From Chloroflexaceae bacterium (GTDB taxonomy: Bacteria; Chloroflexota; Chloroflexia; Chloroflexales; Chloroflexaceae): 64,000 nt of DNA. Numbering within the stretch: position 1 is the stretch's first letter; each line of letters opens with the position of its first letter. Below, piece by piece: positions 16,762 through 25,971 of the stretch. The stretch is taken from assembly GCA_025057155.1 (NCBI GenBank), contig JANWYD010000013.1, positions 62,001 through 126,000 on the forward strand, read 5' to 3'. The position numbers were made by a program, and so were the translations under genes. Below the pieces are notes generated by a model, which worked only from the letters and a program-made list of their open reading frames with translations, was not told where the DNA came from and searched no databases.

Positions 16762-18714
16762 ATGGCCGTATTGCCGATTACACGCCTGGTGCTCTTCAAG
16801 CATGGAGTAGGCTACATTGAGCGCCGCGGATCCTTCCAGGGAGAACGCCTGGAGTTGAGCTTCCCGCGCGAGGCTACGGACGATGTGCTCAAGAGCCTGA
16901 TCGTGCTTGACAACCGTGGCTATGTACTCGGTGTGGACTTCGAGACGCCCGAGGATCGGGCGGCGCGTCTGGGCCGGGTCAGCATCGGTCTCTCAGAGGA
17001 GCGCCGCTTGCTCGATCTACTGCGCGATCTGCGCGGCCGCGCCGTGCGAGTGGCGCTCAACGGCGGCAACAAGCGACCTGAGAGCGTGGTCGAGGGTCTG
17101 CTCCTGGGGGTGGACTATGAACCGGAGATGACGCTGCGCCGGGCCACGCTGGCAATCTACCAGCCCGAAACGCGGCAGGTGCGCGTGTTGCCGGTCGTTC
17201 AGCTCGCGCACCTGGATCTGCTCGACGATCAGGCGGATAGCGACCTGCGCTACGCACTGCGCGTCGCTCGCGGCGAAGAGCAGCGCCAGAGCGCCATGCT
17301 GCGCCTTTCGCCCGGCGAGCACGACCTGCTGCTGGCCTACATCGCGCCTGCGCCCGCCTGGCGAGTGAGTTATCGCCTGCTCTACGAGGAGGAGCGGCTG
17401 AACCAGCCTGCTTCGGCCCCGCCACCCGCGGAAGTGCTGTTGCAGGGCTGGGGGCTGTTCGATAATCAACTCGACGAGGATCTCTGCGAGGTCGAGTTGA
17501 CGCTCATGGCGGGTATGCCTATCTCCTTTCGCTACCGGCTCGCATTGCCCCACACCCCCGAGCGCCCGCTGGTTGAGGACGAGGAGCGCACGGTAGCCGG
17601 ACCGCTGTTCTTTGACAGAGCGCCGCCCCCCGCGCCGGAGCTGGCCGCGGGGATAATGGCAAAGAGCAACGCCGAAGCCGACGCGGCCTCGCTCGCCCCC
17701 ACCGTGCGCCTGGCGACCCGTCGCCTGGAGGAAGGTATACCCGCGAGCGCCAGCGGCGACGAGCGCGGCGCGCTCTTTGCCTATCACATCACCCACCCGG
17801 TGAGCGTCGCCCGCGGCCAGTCGGCGATGGTTCCGATTGTCAGCCGGCGCCTGCCCGCCCGGCGCGAATTGCTCTACAGCGGCGCGAAGCACCCCCGCCA
17901 TCCAGTTGCCGCTTTGCGCTTCAGCAACGTTACCGGCCTGACCCTTGAACGCGGTCCGGTGACAGTGCTCGAAAATGGCGATTACGCTGGTGAGGCGGTG
18001 CTGCCCTTTACCCGCGCCGGAGATGAACTCATCGTGCCCTACGCCGTGGAGCTGGGGATAGAAGTCACCGAAGAACGGCGCGGCGAGCGCCGTACCGCCA
18101 GCGTCAGGCTGGAAGGCGAGTATCTGCGGATCGAGGAGCACGAATCGAGCATCACCGATTATGAACTCGTCAGCGCCCTTGATCGCGCCGTGGTGGTAAC
18201 TCTGGAACACGCCCGCAACCCGGCCTTTGAGGTGGTCGGGCCGCGCCCGCCTGAGGAGGAGCGTGCCGGGTTCGCCCGCTGGCGCGTGCCCTGTGAACCC
18301 CGCGCGCGCATTCGCTTCACGGTGACCGAGCGACGGCTGCTGAGCCGCTTCGAGTCTGTTCGCGGCCTTACCGGCGAGCAGTTGCGCGAGTTTCTTGCTG
18401 ACCGGCTCCTCGATGTGGCTACTGTCAAGGCCCTCGGTGCGGTGCTCAGGATCTACCAGCAGATCAACGCCGCCCGGGAAAAGCTCCAGCAACTCGGCCT
18501 TCAGCGCGACGAGATCTACAAACGCCAGCGGCAGATCCGCAGCAATCTGGAGCCGCTGGGCCGCGAGGGCGAGGAAGGCGTCCTGCGCCAGCGCTACGTC
18601 GCCACGCTCAACGAACTGGAGAACCGCCTGGCCGCGCTCGCCGAAGATGAGGCGGGCCAGCGCGCAGAGATCGCGCGCCTGGAGGAGCAGGCCGCGCGAA
18701 TCTTGCGAGGATGA
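16762..18714 (+). CDS. DUF4139-like protein with C-terminal coiled coil
   Basis: A 650-residue soluble protein without signal peptide. The start LPITRLVLFKHGVGYIERRG and the middle part (LSPGEHDLLLAYIAPAPAWRVSYRLL, then QGWGLFDNQLDEDLCEVELTLMAGMPISF) resemble DUF4139 (MuiA-like) proteins, as do the later SIT-like beta strands DYELVSALDRAVVVTLEH. The last ~110 residues (INAAREKLQQLGLQRDEIYKRQRQIRSNL to the end) form a long coiled coil. It begins 57 bases after the lipoprotein gene. Function unknown; beta-rich assembly and oligomerisation are inference. Confidence 0.75.
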   Translation: MAVLPITRLVLFKHGVGYIERRGSFQGERLELSFPREATDDVLKSLIVLDNRGYVLGVDFETPEDRAARLGRVSIGLSEERRLLDLLRDLRGRAVRVALNGGNKRPESVVEGLLLGVDYEPEMTLRRATLAIYQPETRQVRVLPVVQLAHLDLLDDQADSDLRYALRVARGEEQRQSAMLRLSPGEHDLLLAYIAPAPAWRVSYRLLYEEERLNQPASAPPPAEVLLQGWGLFDNQLDEDLCEVELTLMAGMPISFRYRLALPHTPERPLVEDEERTVAGPLFFDRAPPPAPELAAGIMAKSNAEADAASLAPTVRLATRRLEEGIPASASGDERGALFAYHITHPVSVARGQSAMVPIVSRRLPARRELLYSGAKHPRHPVAALRFSNVTGLTLERGPVTVLENGDYAGEAVLPFTRAGDELIVPYAVELGIEVTEERRGERRTASVRLEGEYLRIEEHESSITDYELVSALDRAVVVTLEHARNPAFEVVGPRPPEEERAGFARWRVPCEPRARIRFTVTERRLLSRFESVRGLTGEQLREFLADRLLDVATVKALGAVLRIYQQINAAREKLQQLGLQRDEIYKRQRQIRSNLEPLGREGEEGVLRQRYVATLNELENRLAALAEDEAGQRAEIARLEEQAARILRG

Positions 18715-18715
18715 T

Positions 18716-18736
18716 ACGATTTTGGATTTTGGATTG
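18716..18736 (+). repeat. GATTTTGGATTTTGGATT run
   Basis: AT-rich repeat of unit GGATTTT directly after the stop of the DUF4139-like gene. It shares its sequence with copies at about 2891, 32513, 41338 (diverged) and 56688 (reverse). Confidence 0.75.
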
Positions 18737-18803
18737 CGACCTGGCGCAGCCGGGAAGCGGTAAGGTTGCGCTGATGCTTTGCCTGGTCGCCTGAAACGAC
18801 ACG

Positions 18804-19214
18804 ATGAGCAATCGTCTTGATTTCCGCACGCTGTTGATCATGCTCGCGGCTCTCACCATTGGCGTGAGCTGGGCCGCCTTTAACTTCGCCTCGACGGGTG
18901 GCGCGCGCAACGATGCTGCCGTGCGCCCCCTGGTCTGGACGGTGTTTGCCACACCTGCGGCCCTGTTCATCGGCTGGATCATCGCCCGCCGGCAGGAAGC
19001 GGGGCTGGCGGCGTTCTGCTGCTTCTGTCTCTACTTTTTCGCCTTCTTTGTCGCCCAGCGCATCGAGACGCTCTTCTTTACCCTGGAAGAGGCGCGGGCC
19101 AGCGGGCATAGCTTCTACTTCACCACCATGCTGGTGATCCACGCCCTGACGGGCGCCGGCCTGAGCCTCTGGCGCGCCCTCGCACCAGCGTCTGTGTCCG
19201 CGGAGGCGGGATAG
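18804..19214 (+). CDS. Four-helix membrane protein, unknown
   Basis: Not recognised. The 136 residues contain four hydrophobic helices: FRTLLIMLAALTIGVSWAAF, LVWTVFATPAALFIGWIIA, GLAAFCCFCLYFFAFFVAQRI and FYFTTMLVIHALTGAGLSLW. Both termini are polar. The ribosome site before ATG 18804 is weak. It follows the DUF4139-like gene by 89 bases containing a GGATTTT repeat, so operon membership is uncertain. Confidence 0.65.
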   Translation: MSNRLDFRTLLIMLAALTIGVSWAAFNFASTGGARNDAAVRPLVWTVFATPAALFIGWIIARRQEAGLAAFCCFCLYFFAFFVAQRIETLFFTLEEARASGHSFYFTTMLVIHALTGAGLSLWRALAPASVSAEAG

Positions 19215-19307
19215 GCGCGCCTCCGGGAGAGCTTTGCCCTCCCGAACGCTCCCATGAGGCAGGGGCGTGTGGAAACCAGGTTTCTCCACCTCCCTCCAAT
19301 TCGGGTT

Positions 19308-19316
19308 TGCTATAAT
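19308..19316 (+). promoter_or_regulatory. Extended -10 promoter upstream of dgt
   Basis: TGCTATAAT on the + strand, with no -35. It lies just after a GGAAACCAGGTTTCTCC palindrome (19269-19290), and predicts transcription start near 19323. Confidence 0.6.
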
Positions 19317-19454
19317 TCAGTTGCGACCTGATACGTGGCGCATCTGGCATCTTCCCCTGAGCAAGCGGTCGGAGAAGAGAGTTTCTGGGAGGGCTTCGCT
19401 CTCGCAGAAACTCGCGTTCAGGAAGCTGACCAGGGCCCCAAAACGTCTGGCATC

Positions 19455-20519
19455 ATGATCCGCACACCCCGCGAGTACCAGGAAGACCTCGAAGCCCGGG
19501 TGCTCTCGACCTTCGCCGCCCGCAGCAGCGCCGCCGTGCGTGACTACCCCGAGCCGCCCTGCGCGGTGCGCCCGGCCTACCAGCGTGACCGCGACCGCAT
19601 CCTGCACTCCAAATCCTTCCGCCGCCTCAAACACAAGACGCAGGTGTTCATCGCCCCCCCGGGCGACCACTACCGAACCCGTCTGACCCACACCCTGGAG
19701 GTGACGCAGATCGCCCGCACGGTCGCACGCGCCCTGCGCCTCAACGAGGATCTGACCGAGGCCATCGGTCTGGGGCACGACCTGGGGCACGCGCCCTTCG
19801 GGCACGCTGGCGAAACCGCCCTGACGCGCATCTACCCCGACCACTTCCGCCACAACGAACAGTCGCGACGCATCGTTGAGGTGCTCGAACACGGCGGTCA
19901 GGGTCTCAACCTGACCTACGCCGTCCGCGAGGGGATCTACCTGCACTCCAAGGCCCGTCGCGACATTATGACAACCGCCTGGGGCACGGCCAGCACGCTC
20001 GAGGGCCAATTGATCAAGATCTGCGATAGCGTGGCCTACATTAACCACGACATTGACGACGCTATTCGCGCCGGGGTGCTGCGCGAGGAGGATCTGCCCG
20101 CCGAGGCCATCGCGGTGCTGGGACGCAGCCACCGCGAGCGCATCAATACCATGGTCGGCGACCTGATCCAGTTCAACTGGTGGGCCACCGGCGAGGCGAA
20201 CCCGCCTGACCCGCCACTGATCGGCATGAGTCCAGCCGTGCTTGCCGCCACCAACCAGTTGCGCGATTTTATGTTCCGCGCCGTCTACCAGGATCGGCGC
20301 GCCAGGGCCGAGAGCGAGAAGGCGCGCTTTATTATCGAAACGCTCTACGAATATTATGTCAAACATCCTGACGAGATCCCCGAAGAATTGCAGCGCATCA
20401 ACCAGCAGCGCAGCGAACCGGTCGAGCGCATGGTCGTTGACCACATTGCCAGCATGACCGACCGGTACGCGATTGAGACCTTCAAGCGGGTATTTATTCC
20501 CCGGACCTGGGGCGGGTAG
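19455..20519 (+). CDS. dgt: dGTPase-like HD-domain triphosphohydrolase
   Basis: A dNTP triphosphohydrolase of the Dgt family, splitting dNTPs to nucleoside and triphosphate. The HD metal motif is complete: RTRLTHTLEVTQIA, LGHDLGHAPFGHAGE and FRHNEQSRRIVEVL, then NLTYAVREGI and CDSVAYINHDIDDAIRAG. ATG 19455 (MIRTPREYQEDLEARVLSTFAARS) matches family starts, giving 354 residues. A GTG at 19335 would be possible but would place dispersed repeats in the protein and lie almost at the predicted transcription start. DnaG follows after 65 bases, which fits a nucleotide/replication pairing. Confidence 0.9.
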   Translation: MIRTPREYQEDLEARVLSTFAARSSAAVRDYPEPPCAVRPAYQRDRDRILHSKSFRRLKHKTQVFIAPPGDHYRTRLTHTLEVTQIARTVARALRLNEDLTEAIGLGHDLGHAPFGHAGETALTRIYPDHFRHNEQSRRIVEVLEHGGQGLNLTYAVREGIYLHSKARRDIMTTAWGTASTLEGQLIKICDSVAYINHDIDDAIRAGVLREEDLPAEAIAVLGRSHRERINTMVGDLIQFNWWATGEANPPDPPLIGMSPAVLAATNQLRDFMFRAVYQDRRARAESEKARFIIETLYEYYVKHPDEIPEELQRINQQRSEPVERMVVDHIASMTDRYAIETFKRVFIPRTWGG

Positions 20520-20584
20520 CGGCGAGAAACTTCCGTCAGGCGGGGGGTGAAGAACCTTGGTCTGCTCATCCCCCTCCAACCGCT

Positions 20585-22603
20585 ATGAACCAGATTGACG
20601 ACGTTCGCAACCGCACCGACATCGTGGAACTGATCACCTCGATGGGCGTGGGGCTGCGCCGCACGGGGCGCAGCTACGTGGGCTTCTGCCCCTTCCACCC
20701 CAACACCCGCACCCCGGCCTTCACGGTGTACCCTGAAACGCAGAGCTTCTACTGTTTTGGCTGCCACGCCTCGGGCACGGTCTTCGACTTCGTGATGCGC
20801 AAGCAAGGTCTCGACTTCCGCGGGGCGCTGGAGTTGCTGGCCGCCCGCGCGGGCGTCACCCTCGCCCCGCGGAGCGACAGCGCGCGCCAGGAGGACGCCC
20901 GGCGCGCGCGGCTGCTCGAACTCAACGCCCTGGCAGCGCGGGTCTTCAACCACATCCTGCTGGCTACCCGGCGGGGCGAACCGGGTCGCGCCTATCTAGA
21001 GCAACGGCAGGTCAACGCGGAGATGGTTGACGCCTTCCAACTGGGCTACGCGCCCGATGAGCGGCGTTTCCTGCTCGAATACCTGACCGAGAAGAAAGGT
21101 TACACGCCCGAAGAGGTTGAAGCCGCCGGACTGGCGGTGCGCCATGAGAGCGGGCGATTCTACGACCGCTTTCGGAGCCGCCTGATCTTCCCCATCCGTA
21201 ACGCGAAGGGCGAGACGGTAGGCTTCGGCGGGCGGATCATCGGCGATGGGCAGCCCAAGTATCTCAACTCGCCCGAAACTCCGGTCTTCAAAAAGGGCGA
21301 GTTGCTCTATGGTCTCGACCTGGCCCGCGAGGCCATCCGCACCGAGGACCGCACGATCGTCGTCGAAGGCTACTTTGACGTGATCAGCGCCCACCAGCAC
21401 GGCTTTCGCAACGTGGTTGCGCCGCTGGGCACAGCTCTGACCCGCGGCCACGTCGCGCTGCTCAAGCGTTTGTCGCACAACGTCCTGCTGGCCCTCGACG
21501 CCGACGCCGCAGGCCAGCGCGCCACCCTCAAGGGGCTGGACGCCCTGCGCGAGAGCGCCGAAGCCGACGGGCGGATGGTCGCCACGGCCCAGGGCATTGT
21601 GCGCCTGGAGAGCGACGTGGCCCTGCGCATCATCCGTATGCCCGAGGGCCGCGACCCCGACGAGGTGATCCGCGCCGACCCGAAACTGTGGCAGCGCCTG
21701 GTGGCCGAGGCCGCGCCGGTGATGGAGTTCTATCTGAGCGCCTACACCGCCGGTCTCGACCTCAGCCGCCCCGAGGAGCAACGGCTGGCCCTCGACCGGC
21801 TGTTGCCGCTGGTGGCTGAACTCGACGCGACCCAGCAGCGGGTCTATCTGTCGCGCCTGGAACAGGTGATCGGCGTCCGCGCTGAACTGATCCTCGACCT
21901 GCTGCGCGGCAACCCGGCTGCGCGCCGGCCAGTCCTCCGCGAGGGCAAAGGCCGCTCCCGGCTCGACGAGAAGCGCCCCGCCGCCCCGCCGCCCCCCGAC
22001 GAGGCTCCCCACCCTGCCGGGGACGGCGCCGCGCCCGCCGCTTCCCCGCACCCTGCCCTTGACGCCCGGCGAGCCACCGAAGCCTATCTGCTGGCCCTGG
22101 CCCTCTACCATCCAAGCGTGGACGCCGCGGTGGAAGCCTATCTCGAAGCCGGTCTGGCGCGCCATCCCTCGATGCGCGGTCTCTTTGGAGGCGGGCTTGA
22201 AGATCTGCTGGAAGAGCCGTTGCACCGGGAACTCTGGCGCCACTTCACAACCCTGCCGCCAGCGTGGCGTCCCGCCACCCCGGAGGAGGTGCAAGCCTGG
22301 GCTGAGGGACAGGACGAACCTTTCCGGGAAACGGCGCTGCGGCTGCTCGCCGTGGCCGGGCAACGCCCCCAGACGCTGCGCTACCGCCACGAGGCCGAGG
22401 CGTGCGCCCGCAAGTTGCGCCTGGGCCAGATTGAGGCGCGCATCAGCCGGCTCAAGGAGCGGGAGCAGGCCATCGAGGACGCCGAGGAGTTCGAGCACAT
22501 TGCGCGCATGCAGGCCAGCCTGGCCCTGTACCGCGCCACCGTTCAGCGCCCGCGGCGCAGCAGCACCTTTCCCGACGCCCGCGACACTCTGGGGGAGGAG
22601 TGA
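20585..22603 (+). CDS. dnaG: DNA primase
   Basis: DnaG makes RNA primers at the replication fork. Residues ~1-100 hold the CHC2 zinc domain (GFCPFHPNTRTPAF and FYCFGCHASGTVFDF). The catalytic core follows, with SRLIFPIRNAKGETVGFGGRII and KYLNSPETPVFKKGELLYGLD. Its TOPRIM part is VVEGYFDVISAHQHGF with LLALDADAAGQRA. From about residue 450 a Pro/Ala-rich linker leads to a C-terminal helical domain expected to bind DnaB helicase. Length (672) is slightly above the usual ~600 because of the linker. The start lacks a strong ribosome site. It is not followed by rpoD, unlike in many bacteria. Confidence 0.96.
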   Translation: MNQIDDVRNRTDIVELITSMGVGLRRTGRSYVGFCPFHPNTRTPAFTVYPETQSFYCFGCHASGTVFDFVMRKQGLDFRGALELLAARAGVTLAPRSDSARQEDARRARLLELNALAARVFNHILLATRRGEPGRAYLEQRQVNAEMVDAFQLGYAPDERRFLLEYLTEKKGYTPEEVEAAGLAVRHESGRFYDRFRSRLIFPIRNAKGETVGFGGRIIGDGQPKYLNSPETPVFKKGELLYGLDLAREAIRTEDRTIVVEGYFDVISAHQHGFRNVVAPLGTALTRGHVALLKRLSHNVLLALDADAAGQRATLKGLDALRESAEADGRMVATAQGIVRLESDVALRIIRMPEGRDPDEVIRADPKLWQRLVAEAAPVMEFYLSAYTAGLDLSRPEEQRLALDRLLPLVAELDATQQRVYLSRLEQVIGVRAELILDLLRGNPAARRPVLREGKGRSRLDEKRPAAPPPPDEAPHPAGDGAAPAASPHPALDARRATEAYLLALALYHPSVDAAVEAYLEAGLARHPSMRGLFGGGLEDLLEEPLHRELWRHFTTLPPAWRPATPEEVQAWAEGQDEPFRETALRLLAVAGQRPQTLRYRHEAEACARKLRLGQIEARISRLKEREQAIEDAEEFEHIARMQASLALYRATVQRPRRSSTFPDARDTLGEE

Positions 22604-22605
22604 GT

Positions 22606-23994
22606 TTACCCTTCTCCCAGCAACGGCTCCGCCAGGCGCAGGGCCATCTTGAGGTAGAAGGGCAGCATCAACTCCATCTCCCACTTCAGCTCGATATTGG
22701 GCAGCACCACGCCGTAGTAGGTGCTGGCGTGATGCAGGGCGGCCAGGGGCTGGGCCAGTTCAAATGCCGCCACCAGGTCGCGGTCGGGGAACGCGGCGGC
22801 CCAGGGGCGCAGGTAGGCGTCGCGCAAACGCTCGCGCACGCCGGGCAGGCGGGGGAAGAAGTCTTCGATTTCCACCAGGAAGAGCAGCGGGCTGAAGAAG
22901 GGGTGGCTGATCGAGCTATCGGACCAGTCGAGGAAGGCGAAGCCCGCGCCGGTCACCACCACCTGCCCGGCCCAGAAGTCGCCGTGCTCGAGGGTCGCGG
23001 GCAGGCCATAGGCGGCGAGGCGCGCAGTCAGGGCTTCCAGACGGGCGGCCAGGCCATGCAGGCGGCGGCGCTCATCGGCCGAGAGACCGGCGGGGCTGGC
23101 GGGCATGGCCGCGGCGGGATCGGCCAGTAACGGCGCCAGGCGCGCGGCGAGGGTGGCGAGGGGCCGTTCAGGAACCCCGGCGGCGCGCAGGACCGGCAGC
23201 CGTGCGGCGCTGGCGATCTGCACCTCGGCGAAGCCGGCGAGCGCCCGTTCCCACAGCTCCACATCATCGCAGCGCGTATCGAGAGTTGGCCCCCGCAATT
23301 CGCGCATGAGCAGCCAGCCGCGGGCGGGATCCACTGCCACCGGCCGGGGAAACCGGTCGGGGTCAGCGGCGGCCAGCGCCGCTGTCAGAGCCGGTTCGTG
23401 GGCGAAGATCGGCGGCACGGCTTTGAGGTACACCGGGCCTTCTCCGGTCGGCAGGCGCAGGATCGCCGAACGCTGCCACGAGCGCAACTGCTCCGCCGGT
23501 CCCGTTGGCGGCATGCCTGCGCTGGTCAACTGTGCGGCGGCCCAGCGGGTCGCGGCTTCGTGCCAGCCCGGCAGATACCAGGGCGCGCGTTGCCGGGGCG
23601 CGCCCGCGTACCAGGTGAACCACTCGGTGAGGGGGCGACGGTGGCCTTCCACCTCCAGCGGCAGGATGCCGATCTCCTCGCGGGCCACCCAGCGCCCCCC
23701 CGGCGGCGGGCGCCAGGAGGGATCGCGAGGGACCGCTGCGTAGAGCTTTGAGACCACCTCCGCCTCGCGCTGATAATCAATCGCCAGGCAGCGCAGCGTG
23801 GTCGCGGAGAGTCCCAGCACCTCGCGCAGCCCCTGGTTGACGGGGGCTACGTCTTGCCAGACCCGGCGCTCGCCCTGGGCAAAGTATGGCAGACGCCAGC
23901 CCTCCACGCCCGGCAGGAGGAGCAACCTGTCATCCTGAGGGTGAATGACCGCCACGTGGTACTCGTAGCGTACCGGCAGCGCGCGTGTGGGCAT
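22606..23994 (-). CDS. Nudix-like domain fused to aminoglycoside-phosphotransferase-like kinase
   Basis: A 462-residue fusion. Residues ~1-130 look like a Nudix-type fold (YHVAVIHPQDDRLLLLPGVEGWRLPYFAQ ... REVLGLSATTLRCL) but lack a clean Nudix box. Residues ~190-460 are an APH/choline-kinase-like domain: the nucleotide-binding strand with VYLKAVPP, MRELRGPTL, the catalytic loop ATLEHGDFWAGQVVV (HGDxxxxN-like, with Gln in place of Asn) and FAFLDWSDSSISHPFF (metal DxD-like). The domain order recurs in uncharacterised actinobacterial and Chloroflexota proteins as far as I recall. The gene converges on dnaG, its stop being 2 bases from dnaG's. Substrate unknown. Confidence 0.7.
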   Translation of the reverse strand: MPTRALPVRYEYHVAVIHPQDDRLLLLPGVEGWRLPYFAQGERRVWQDVAPVNQGLREVLGLSATTLRCLAIDYQREAEVVSKLYAAVPRDPSWRPPPGGRWVAREEIGILPLEVEGHRRPLTEWFTWYAGAPRQRAPWYLPGWHEAATRWAAAQLTSAGMPPTGPAEQLRSWQRSAILRLPTGEGPVYLKAVPPIFAHEPALTAALAAADPDRFPRPVAVDPARGWLLMRELRGPTLDTRCDDVELWERALAGFAEVQIASAARLPVLRAAGVPERPLATLAARLAPLLADPAAAMPASPAGLSADERRRLHGLAARLEALTARLAAYGLPATLEHGDFWAGQVVVTGAGFAFLDWSDSSISHPFFSPLLFLVEIEDFFPRLPGVRERLRDAYLRPWAAAFPDRDLVAAFELAQPLAALHHASTYYGVVLPNIELKWEMELMLPFYLKMALRLAEPLLGEG

Positions 23995-24126
23995 AGTAGT
24001 CGCTTTTCGGCTCCCTCCGGCGCGTCCCGACGCCCTGTTGCGAACCGACTGCAACTGGCGCGGCTTTCATTATGGTACCATACACCTGAAACGTAGATGG
24101 CGCCTGTCCCTTCATCGGAGCTCCCT

Positions 24127-24942
24127 ATGCCTGCCGCGTCTACTGTCACACCGCCTGCCCCTCGCGAGCGGGGCCTGGGCTACGCTCTGGCGGGCGGCCT
24201 GGCGATCACCGCCATCGCCGTGGTAATAGGGGGACTACTCTTTGGATGGCTGTTGCTGGCCACACGCGGCCCGAGCGCCCCGGAACTGCTCCCTGGCGAC
24301 GTGCAACTCTATGCCGCCACGACTCCAAATATCGGCGGCGTGGTCGAAGTCGCCCAACTCCGCAGCGTTCTCCAGGACGGGCTTGGCGTGCCCGAACCCG
24401 CCGCCCTGATCGCGCCGATCGAAACCCTGCTCGGAGTAAGCGTGCGCGAGCACATTGCGCCCTGGCTGGGCAGCGAAGTCGCCGTGGCGGTGCGCGGCGC
24501 CGACCCGGCGCGCCTCCGCGGCGCCGATCCCGGCGCGTCCTTGTTAGAGCACGCTGAGGTGCTGTTCCTCTTCGCATCCAAGAACGACCCCCAGGCCCTG
24601 GCCTTCCTCGAGAGGCACCGCGCCGCCCGCGAAGCGCGCGGCGAAACCATCGCCGCCCTCGAGCGGCAAGGGGCAACGATCTACTACGCCGAAGGCGGCG
24701 CGTCCCGCCCCATCGCTGTCTTCGCCCTCATCCACCACTATGTGGTCTTTTCCAACAGCCTGACCGCGGTGGAACATCTTGCCGTAGCCGGTGGGGAGTC
24801 GACAGCGACCCTGGCGCACAACCCCGCCTTTACGCGCTTCCAGGCCCGGAGAGAAGCGGCCGGGGCGATCTACACCGACGGGAGTCCCGCTGCCGAGGCC
24901 GTCCGGGCGGCCCTGCGCGACGTGCTCATGGGCCTGGCATGA
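24127..24942 (+). CDS. Membrane-anchored DUF3352-like protein
   Basis: The 271-residue product has a short Pro-rich cytosolic start and one membrane helix (GLGYALAGGLAITAIAVVIGGLLFGWLLLA). Its extracytoplasmic domain has the DUF3352 pattern: LLPGDVQLYAATTPNIGG, LLGVSVREHIAPWLGSEVAVAV, VLFLFASKNDPQALAFLERH and HYVVFSNSLTAVEHLAV. Typical members are about twice as long, so this is a short version. ATG 24127 has GGAG 9 bases upstream and is preferred over 24097. It is divergent from the kinase-fusion gene; the shared 130-base spacer holds the palindrome ATGGTACCAT. Confidence 0.8.
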   Translation: MPAASTVTPPAPRERGLGYALAGGLAITAIAVVIGGLLFGWLLLATRGPSAPELLPGDVQLYAATTPNIGGVVEVAQLRSVLQDGLGVPEPAALIAPIETLLGVSVREHIAPWLGSEVAVAVRGADPARLRGADPGASLLEHAEVLFLFASKNDPQALAFLERHRAAREARGETIAALERQGATIYYAEGGASRPIAVFALIHHYVVFSNSLTAVEHLAVAGGESTATLAHNPAFTRFQARREAAGAIYTDGSPAAEAVRAALRDVLMGLA

Positions 24943-25036
24943 ACGCGCACCTCTCCGCGCCTTTGCCATTCAGGGTGCAGCGCACCGCGCAGCCTGACGG
25001 TCGTTAGCGCGGCGCTTCCAGGAGAACCTTCGTCCA

Positions 25037-25324
25037 TCACTCGGACGGTTCTCCGGCCACTGGCGGCGGCTTGCTGGCGGCAGCCACGATCCGTTGCAGA
25101 TACTGCTGCCAGTTGGCCTGATTGGCGCGGGTGATCCGGCGCACAGCCTCAATGTCGCCGCGTTCGCCGGCCTCGTAAGCTGCCGCCAGCGACTCCTGAA
25201 AGGTGCGGGCAAGGTCGGCCACGGCCCGCCGCAACTCGCTATTCATCTGCCGCTGGCGCTCCAGTTGCTCCTGCAGCCAGGCGTTGAGGCGTTCCAGTTC
25301 GGCGATGCGTTCTTCGGGAGACAT
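25037..25324 (-). CDS. Small coiled-coil protein, 95 aa
   Basis: Not recognised. The start MSPEERIAELERLNAWLQEQLERQRQMNSELRRAVADLARTFQESLAAAYEAGE is a heptad coiled coil; the tail is a helix and Pro-rich end. AGGAG about 10 bases before ATG 25324 sets the start. It may be a small oligomeric protein; no neighbour explains it. Confidence 0.65.
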   Translation of the reverse strand: MSPEERIAELERLNAWLQEQLERQRQMNSELRRAVADLARTFQESLAAAYEAGERGDIEAVRRITRANQANWQQYLQRIVAAASKPPPVAGEPSE

Positions 25325-25427
25325 CTCTATGGCGCTCCTATGATATGGTCCATACCTGCATTGCCGTCCTGGAGGGACAAAGGGAGGCATAGTCCTCCGC
25401 ACCCTCGCCAAACGGTGGGAGGAGGGT

Positions 25428-25448
25428 GGGGAAACCAGGTTTCCCCAC
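25428..25448. repeat. GGGGAAACCAGGTTTCCCC palindrome
   Basis: A nearly perfect copy of the dispersed GAAACC(A/G)GGTTTC palindrome, within a 270-base spacer that also contains the hairpin CCGGATAAC/GTTATCCGG near 25522. Confidence 0.8.
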
Positions 25449-25551
25449 GACCCTGCCGCGGTAGCGTCATCCTCCAGGTTGCGCGCAGGGTTCGGGAGGG
25501 CGTAGTCCTTCCAGACCGTAACCGGATAACCGGGTTATCCGGACGGGCGCT

Positions 25552-25592
25552 AAACAAAAGCGCCCCGCCTGCCGGACTCAGGAAGGGCGCGC
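25552..25592 (-). terminator. Terminator of tRNA-Ser
   Basis: On the reverse strand, GCGCGCCC and GGGGCGC can pair (one bulge) after the tRNA 3' end and are followed by CTTTTGTTT, consistent with an intrinsic terminator. Confidence 0.6.
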
Positions 25593-25598
25593 CGTGCG

Positions 25599-25689
25599 TG
25601 GCGGGGAGAGCGAGATTCGAACTCGCGAGGGCTTTTTACACCCTACTCGTTTTCGAGACGAGCACGTTCAACCACTCCGTCATCTCCCC
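25599..25689 (-). tRNA. tRNA-Ser (anticodon CGA, reads UCG)
   Basis: The reverse strand folds as a class II tRNA. The acceptor stem GGGGAGA/TCTCCCC is followed by G and an encoded CCA. The anticodon stem CTCGT/ACGAG encloses the loop CTCGAAA. A long variable arm, as in tRNA-Ser, and the T-arm GCGAGTTCGAATCTCGC complete it. The gene has its own promoter 15-42 bases upstream and a terminator downstream. Confidence 0.95.
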
Positions 25690-25703
25690 GTATACCACCG
25701 TTC

Positions 25704-25731
25704 ATTATACGCCGTCGCGAGGTTGCGTCAA
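25704..25731 (-). promoter_or_regulatory. Promoter of tRNA-Ser
   Basis: Reverse strand: TTGACG (25731-25726), 16-base spacer, TATAAT (25709-25704). The predicted start is a few bases before the tRNA 5' end at 25689. Confidence 0.75.
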
Positions 25732-25792
25732 GACACCCGGTTTAGCAAGGCTTATGCAACGTCTTCGGGGCAAGCCCCAAAACCTGGTTGGT

Positions 25793-25829
25793 TCGAGGGT
25801 TTTGGCGGCGCGGCCGCCAAAACCCTCGA
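25793..25829. repeat. Long perfect hairpin between SPFH gene and tRNA
   Basis: CGAGGGTTTTGGCGGC and its exact complement flank a 3-base loop, giving a 16-base stem. No T-run follows on either strand, so it may be an mRNA 3'-end structure or a repeat rather than a terminator. Confidence 0.6.
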
Positions 25830-25971
25830 GCAGCAGCTGGACCGACCCACGGCCCAGCCCTGGAGACGCAGACGTCGCACAGGCCCTATGCCGGCACGAA
25901 CGAGGGCGGAGAACTCGGGTTTTGGCTGCATCCCTCCGCACGCCCCGTCGAAACTTCATCTCGTTGTCATG

